A stretch of 64,000 nt of DNA, taken from contig NZ_CP034179.1 of NCBI RefSeq assembly GCF_003860345.1, positions 1,426,001-1,490,000 of the forward strand, in the 5' to 3' direction. The notes under the pieces were generated by a model that worked only from the letters and a program-made list of their open reading frames with translations, had not been told where the DNA came from and ran no database searches. The translations under genes were made by a program, and so were the position numbers. This DNA comes from Caenibius tardaugens NBRC 16725. Lineage in GTDB: Bacteria > Pseudomonadota > Alphaproteobacteria > Sphingomonadales > Sphingomonadaceae. Shown here piece by piece: positions 60,565-64,000 of the stretch (its first letter is position 1; the number at the start of each line of letters is the position of its first letter).

Positions 60565-62193
60565 ATGCAGCAAAGATCATCTCCGCCATGGGCCTGGCTT
60601 GAAACCCCCGCCCCGCACCAGCAGGCCTTTGCCGATGCGGGCGTGTGGGACAAACGCACCATCGCCGAACAGGCCATCGCACTGACCGCAGAGGACCCGG
60701 AATTCGTCGCCTTCATCGAAGGCGATACGCATATGACCCGCGCGCAGTTGCTGGCCGATGCGCAAGCGCTTTCGGCGGCGCTCCACGCCCGTGGGCTGCG
60801 GCAGGGCGATGTCATCGGCTTCCAGATTCCCAACTGGCGCGAAGCAGCCGTGCTCAATCTGGCGGCGGCGCTGTCGGGCTTCGTCGTCAACCCGATCGTG
60901 CCGATCTACCGCGACCGCGAAGTGACCCTGATGCTCGAAGATTGTGCCGCGCGCGCATTCTTCGTGGCTGCGGAATTCCGCAATTACGATTTTGCCGCCA
61001 TGGCCACGCGTATCAGGCCCTCCTTGCCGGAACTGGCCCACGTCTTCACCGTACGCGGGACCGGCGGGGATGATTATGCCACCCTTCTGGAGGAAGGCAG
61101 AGGCAAACCCTTCACCCGACCGGCAGTCGATCCGCTGGGCGTCAAGATGGTGCTCTATACCTCGGGCACCACAGGCCGCCCCAAAGGGGTGCTGCACAGC
61201 CACGTCACCTTGTCCCATATCCTCCGAAAATCGGCAGAATATTGGGGCCTTGCACCGGGCGACGCGACTCTGATGCCCTCTCCCGTCACCCATGTCTCGG
61301 GCTATGCCAACGGGCTGGAGGCGCCGCTGGTCTGCGGCACCCGTACCGTCCTGATGGAAAGCTGGAACGCGCAACACGCAATCGATCTGATCGACCGGCA
61401 CCAGTTGGTCGGCACAGTCGCCGCCACGCCGTTCCTTGTCGAACTGGCGGATGCAGCACGGGCATCGGGCCATCGGCTGCCCTCCTTCCGCTTCTTCGCC
61501 TGCGGCGGCGCGGCGGTCCCGAACGACCTGATCCCGGCCGCCCGGCAAGCGTTCGCGGCCTGCCAGCCGTTTCGCGTGTTCGGCGCATCGGAAGTGCCGC
61601 TGGTCAGCTTCGGATGGACCGATAACGAAGACCTCGCCGCCACCACCGATGGCCACATCGTCGATTACGCGGTGCGCATCGTCGATGCGGACGACAACGA
61701 TCTGCCCGACGGGCAGGCGGGGGAGATTCTGGCGCGCGGGCCTGCGATGATGCTGGGTTATGCCGATGCGCAGCAAACCCGCGAAGCGATCACCAGCGAC
61801 GGCTTCTTCCGCACCGGCGATCTCGGCATCCGCACGGTGGACGGCGCGATTGTGGTGACCGGCCGGAAAAAGGATCTGATCATTCGAGGCGGGGAAAATA
61901 TCTCCGCCAAGGAAATCGAGGATGTCCTGCACACGCATCCCGGCGTGATCGAGGCCAGCGTCGTGGCCATGCCGCACGAACGGCTGGGCGAAGGCATCTG
62001 CGCCTACATCATCGCGGGCGAGGCATCACTTGCCGCCGCCGATCTGGCCGCACATGTCGCCGCCAGCGGACTTGCGAAGCAAAAGATTCCCGAACGCTTC
62101 GAATTCGTGGCGGATTTCCCGCGCACAGCATCCGGCAAAATCCGCAAGGATCGCCTGCGCGAAGATATCGCCAGTAAATTGGCCACCATCTGA
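60565..62193 (+). CDS. acyl-CoA synthetase (AMP-forming ligase)
   Basis: 542 residues from the ATG at 60565 (frame open to 60490). ANL superfamily: P-loop-like LYTSGTTGRPKG (residues 197-208), FGASEVPLVSFGW, ADP-binding GFFRTGDLGIR, hinge GRKKDLIIRGGENIS, catalytic Lys in ASGKIRKDRLR. Closest in character to cyclohexanecarboxylate or medium-chain acid CoA ligases. It would activate a carboxylic acid for the beta-oxidation-type enzymes encoded at 39-51 kb. Ends in a convergent terminator. Confidence 0.93.
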   Translation: MQQRSSPPWAWLETPAPHQQAFADAGVWDKRTIAEQAIALTAEDPEFVAFIEGDTHMTRAQLLADAQALSAALHARGLRQGDVIGFQIPNWREAAVLNLAAALSGFVVNPIVPIYRDREVTLMLEDCAARAFFVAAEFRNYDFAAMATRIRPSLPELAHVFTVRGTGGDDYATLLEEGRGKPFTRPAVDPLGVKMVLYTSGTTGRPKGVLHSHVTLSHILRKSAEYWGLAPGDATLMPSPVTHVSGYANGLEAPLVCGTRTVLMESWNAQHAIDLIDRHQLVGTVAATPFLVELADAARASGHRLPSFRFFACGGAAVPNDLIPAARQAFAACQPFRVFGASEVPLVSFGWTDNEDLAATTDGHIVDYAVRIVDADDNDLPDGQAGEILARGPAMMLGYADAQQTREAITSDGFFRTGDLGIRTVDGAIVVTGRKKDLIIRGGENISAKEIEDVLHTHPGVIEASVVAMPHERLGEGICAYIIAGEASLAAADLAAHVAASGLAKQKIPERFEFVADFPRTASGKIRKDRLREDIASKLATI

Positions 62194-62243
62194 TCAAGGC
62201 CCGGCGGCGAGACACACACCCGCATACGCGTTGCCAACAAAAA

Positions 62244-62275
62244 CGCCCGGTCCGTGAGACAATCCGGACCGGGCG
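62244..62275 (-). terminator. Rho-independent terminator
   Basis: Perfect 11-base stem (62244-62254 with 62265-62275), 10-base loop, and an A-rich left flank (AACAAAAA) that is a T run for the minus-strand SnoaL transcript. Also stands between the convergent ligase gene and that transcript. Confidence 0.88.
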
Positions 62276-62323
62276 CCTGGTTGCAGCCCTTACAGGAGAG
62301 AAGTGGGCTGCAAAACCCGTCCG

Positions 62324-62752
62324 TCAGAGCCCCTTGGGGGCGTGCTGGCGGTGGATGTTCCGGAACGACCGGCTGCGGAACTGCCATGTTCCATCCCGCT
62401 TCACACAGACATCGTCATAGACCCCGCGATCGCGCTTGGTCTGGCCGTCCTGATCATAGACTTCCGATGTGTAACTGCGAACGCGGGCGACATCGCCTTC
62501 CACTTCGATCGAACCGGGCCATGCCTCGAACATGATCCCGGGATAGGCCTTCATCGCTTCGAGCCACATCGCGACAATGGCGTCGCGGCCTTTGGTCGTC
62601 CCGATTTCGGGATAGTCGGGCAAGGACCATTCCCCATCCTCGGCCCAGGTTGCCCCCCAGGCAGACGCATCGTTGCGGGTTACGGCATCGGCATAGGTTT
62701 CAAGCAACTCGCGGATGGCCAGACGGTCCTCAAATGGGCCGGTAAAAGGCAT
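62324..62752 (-). CDS. SnoaL-like (NTF2-fold) protein
   Basis: 142 residues: DRLAIRELLETYADAVTRNDASAWGATWAEDGEWSLPD is the typical SnoaL_4 N-terminus, with GRDAIVAMWLEAMK and VARVRSYTSEVYDQDG later. AAGGG upstream of the ATG. Not close to the other two SnoaL proteins of the window. Follows the Rieske ferredoxin gene by 79 bases on the same strand, with a CTAG motif between them. Confidence 0.85.
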   Translation of the reverse strand: MPFTGPFEDRLAIRELLETYADAVTRNDASAWGATWAEDGEWSLPDYPEIGTTKGRDAIVAMWLEAMKAYPGIMFEAWPGSIEVEGDVARVRSYTSEVYDQDGQTKRDRGVYDDVCVKRDGTWQFRSRSFRNIHRQHAPKGL

Positions 62753-62810
62753 GGCATTCTTTCCCTTCGCTGATTTTCGAAGGAAACTACCGCCAACGCG
62801 GCCGATGCGA

Positions 62811-62822
62811 ACCTATGGCTAG
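62811..62822 (-). promoter_or_regulatory. CTAG motif upstream of SnoaL gene (copy E)
   Basis: On the minus strand CACTAGCC is followed by ATAGGTTCGCAT; the element is 59-70 bases before the SnoaL start. It shares TAGGTT-CG with copies A, D and F but has altered spacing. Weakest member of the set. Confidence 0.3.
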
Positions 62823-62831
62823 TGCGAGGAT

Positions 62832-63182
62832 TCAGGTGCTGATCGGCAGTTCGTCCATGCCCGGCGGTGTGTCGGGCAGCGCCACTTCGATCATCCCGTC
62901 GGTAATCCGCAAAGGGAAGATGCGCAGATCGCGATACTGGGACCCGATGCACCGGCCCGTCGCCAGTTCGAAGCGTGCGCCATGCAATGGACACATCACC
63001 GCACCGCGCCGGATGCGCCCGCCAGACAACAGCGATGCCTGATGCGTGCAACGGTCATTCACAGCCTGAAAGCCGCTCTCGATCCGGGCGACCAGAACAT
63101 ACCAGCCGGCGATCCGGGCCGCCAGCTTGCCCTCTTCCGGAAAGAGAGCCTCTTCAATTACGCCGTGCCAAACTTCGCTCAT
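62832..63182 (-). CDS. Rieske [2Fe-2S] ferredoxin
   Basis: 116 residues from ATG 63182 (frame open to 63227). Single Rieske domain: DRCTHQASLLSGG (Cys45, His47) and VMCPLHGARFEL (Cys64, His67). NirD/bphF-like electron carrier that could feed one or more of the three Rieske oxygenases in the window, none of which has a ferredoxin gene adjacent. No reductase gene is seen. Confidence 0.92.
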   Translation of the reverse strand: MSEVWHGVIEEALFPEEGKLAARIAGWYVLVARIESGFQAVNDRCTHQASLLSGGRIRRGAVMCPLHGARFELATGRCIGSQYRDLRIFPLRITDGMIEVALPDTPPGMDELPIST

Positions 63183-63240
63183 AACCCCATCCGCATCCCA
63201 TGTTCCTGCCTGCGTATCTATCGCCAAGACAGCGGAATTT

Positions 63241-63256
63241 TTCCATAGCTATGGAA
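63241..63256. promoter_or_regulatory. 16-base perfect palindrome
   Basis: TTCCATAGCTATGGAA, exactly self-complementary, in the 205-base divergent region between the Rieske ferredoxin and the second ThuA-like gene, about 60 bases before the ferredoxin start. Likely operator. Confidence 0.55.
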
Positions 63257-63286
63257 TCGCACAAGTGTCCCCCGACAAAAGGATAA

Positions 63287-63311
63287 CCCTATCCCATTCG
63301 CTAGGTTTGCG
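63287..63311 (+). promoter_or_regulatory. CTAG-containing conserved intergenic element (copy D)
   Basis: 25 bases (CCCTAT, then CGCTAGG, then TTTGCG) matching 19 of 25 positions at 19032-19056, ending 76 bases before the ThuA-like start at 63388. Confidence 0.5.
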
Positions 63312-63387
63312 ATGTACACGGCCACGGCACCCTTTTCCGCCGGAACCCGGCCCACGGTGGGCACGCCTGAATCGAAGGAAACCGTCC

Positions 63388-64000
63388 ATGCCCATCATCC
63401 GCCATCGCGCACCGATCCAGTGCCTCGTGGCGGTGCGGGGCCATCCCTTTGATCGGACCGCATTTGACGCGCTGTTTCAGGCGATGGAGGGGATATCCGC
63501 CACTATGGTGGACCAACCTGCCGCCAGCCGCCTGATGTCGCCCGAAGGGATGCGCGGGTTCGATGCGCTTGTTCTCTACGATATGCCCGGTCTCGATTTC
63601 GAGGCGGAACAGAACGCCCCGCATTATCGCGAACCGGAACCGGAACTGCGCGATGGCCTGCGCCGTCTGCTGGAACAGGGAACGGGCGTGGTCGCCCTGC
63701 ACCATGCTCTGGCGGGATGGCCGACCTGGGCGGACTATCATGAATGGCTGGGCGGGCAGTTCCTCTACCATCCCGGCGAAGTGCGCGGGGCGAACTGGCC
63801 CGATAGCGGCTATCGCCACGATGTGCGGCATGAACTGACCGTGATGCCCGGGCACCCGGTTACCGAAGGGCTACCACCCCGCTTCACCCTGACTGACGAG
63901 CTCTATCTGTGCCCGACATTTCCGGAAGACAGCACGCCCTTGCTGCGGTCGTCGGCGCCTTTCGATCGCGATCACTTCTGGTCCGCCGAACTTGCTGTCG
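63388..64000 (+). CDS. ThuA-like domain protein, 3' end cut by window edge
   Basis: At least 204 residues, open to the right edge. ATG at 63388 after AAGGAAA. ThuA-like: FDALVLYDMPGLDF, LRRLLEQGTGVVALHHALAGWPTW, YHEWLGGQFLYHPG, HDVRHELTVMPGHPVTEGLP and FTLTDELYLCPTF, the last matching TDELY in the first ThuA-like protein. Divergent from the Rieske ferredoxin, with a palindrome and a CTAG element between them. Confidence 0.85.
   Translation, partial: MPIIRHRAPIQCLVAVRGHPFDRTAFDALFQAMEGISATMVDQPAASRLMSPEGMRGFDALVLYDMPGLDFEAEQNAPHYREPEPELRDGLRRLLEQGTGVVALHHALAGWPTWADYHEWLGGQFLYHPGEVRGANWPDSGYRHDVRHELTVMPGHPVTEGLPPRFTLTDELYLCPTFPEDSTPLLRSSAPFDRDHFWSAELAV

Overview
The window looks like chromosomal DNA of a GC-rich alphaproteobacterium of the order Sphingomonadales (Novosphingobium/Sphingobium-like). 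This is inferred from four TonB-dependent receptors with the (E/D)IVVTA(Q/R)-type plug start, several Rieske oxygenases next to SnoaL-like, SDR and TetR genes, a poly-proline OmpA-like barrel and AGGAG-type ribosome binding sites. I see no rRNA, tRNA, insertion sequence, prophage or CRISPR array. The first gene is cut by the left edge and the last by the right edge.

Layout. 1-12 kb: two tandem DUF4139 proteins, an LLM-class flavin oxidoreductase, a lipoprotein, a TonB receptor, an OmpA-like barrel, an L,D-transpeptidase, a small cytochrome c and a GAF-GGDEF diguanylate cyclase with a coupled small ORF. 12-20.6 kb: a Rieske oxygenase, a Baeyer-Villiger-type monooxygenase, and a TonB receptor flanked by two paralogous MDR reductases. 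20.6-30.9 kb: an MHS-type transporter and an apparent eight-gene minus-strand run, phhA-hppD-VOC-maiA-astD-M20-astA-astB, joining phenylalanine/tyrosine and arginine catabolism, with a divergent Lrp/AsnC regulator. 30.9-39 kb: a VOC protein, a GMC oxidoreductase, a TonB receptor, a SnoaL-like protein, a TetR regulator and a D-aminoacylase-family amidohydrolase.

39-50 kb: a nine-gene minus-strand operon, DUF35-thiolase-acyl-CoA dehydrogenase-E1alpha-E1beta-E2-acyl-CoA dehydrogenase-APH kinase-E3. It interleaves a complete 2-oxoacid dehydrogenase complex with beta-oxidation-type enzymes and an ACAD10/11-like (LvaA/LvaC-like) kinase/dehydrogenase pair. A LuxR-type regulator without a LuxI in view sits just upstream. 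50-64 kb: a further acyl-CoA dehydrogenase, two Rieske oxygenases, a ThuA-like protein coupled to one of them, SnoaL and SDR proteins, a TonB receptor with a TetR regulator, another SDR, an acyl-CoA ligase, a SnoaL protein, a Rieske ferredoxin and a second, cut-off ThuA-like gene.

Together 12-20 kb and 31-64 kb read as one accessory catabolic territory: TonB receptors import a hydrophobic or cyclic substrate, Rieske, BVMO and SDR enzymes oxygenate it, a ligase activates it to a CoA thioester, and the 39-50 kb operon shortens and decarboxylates the products. The substrate cannot be read from sequence. The most notable signals are a short CTAG-containing motif recurring in intergenic regions of this territory, a duplicated receptor/SnoaL/TetR module, an E2 with two apparent E3-binding domains, the split 4-hydroxyacyl-CoA-type kinase/dehydrogenase pair, a TonB-plug-like segment inside a DUF4139 protein, and a cytochrome c with no candidate axial methionine.
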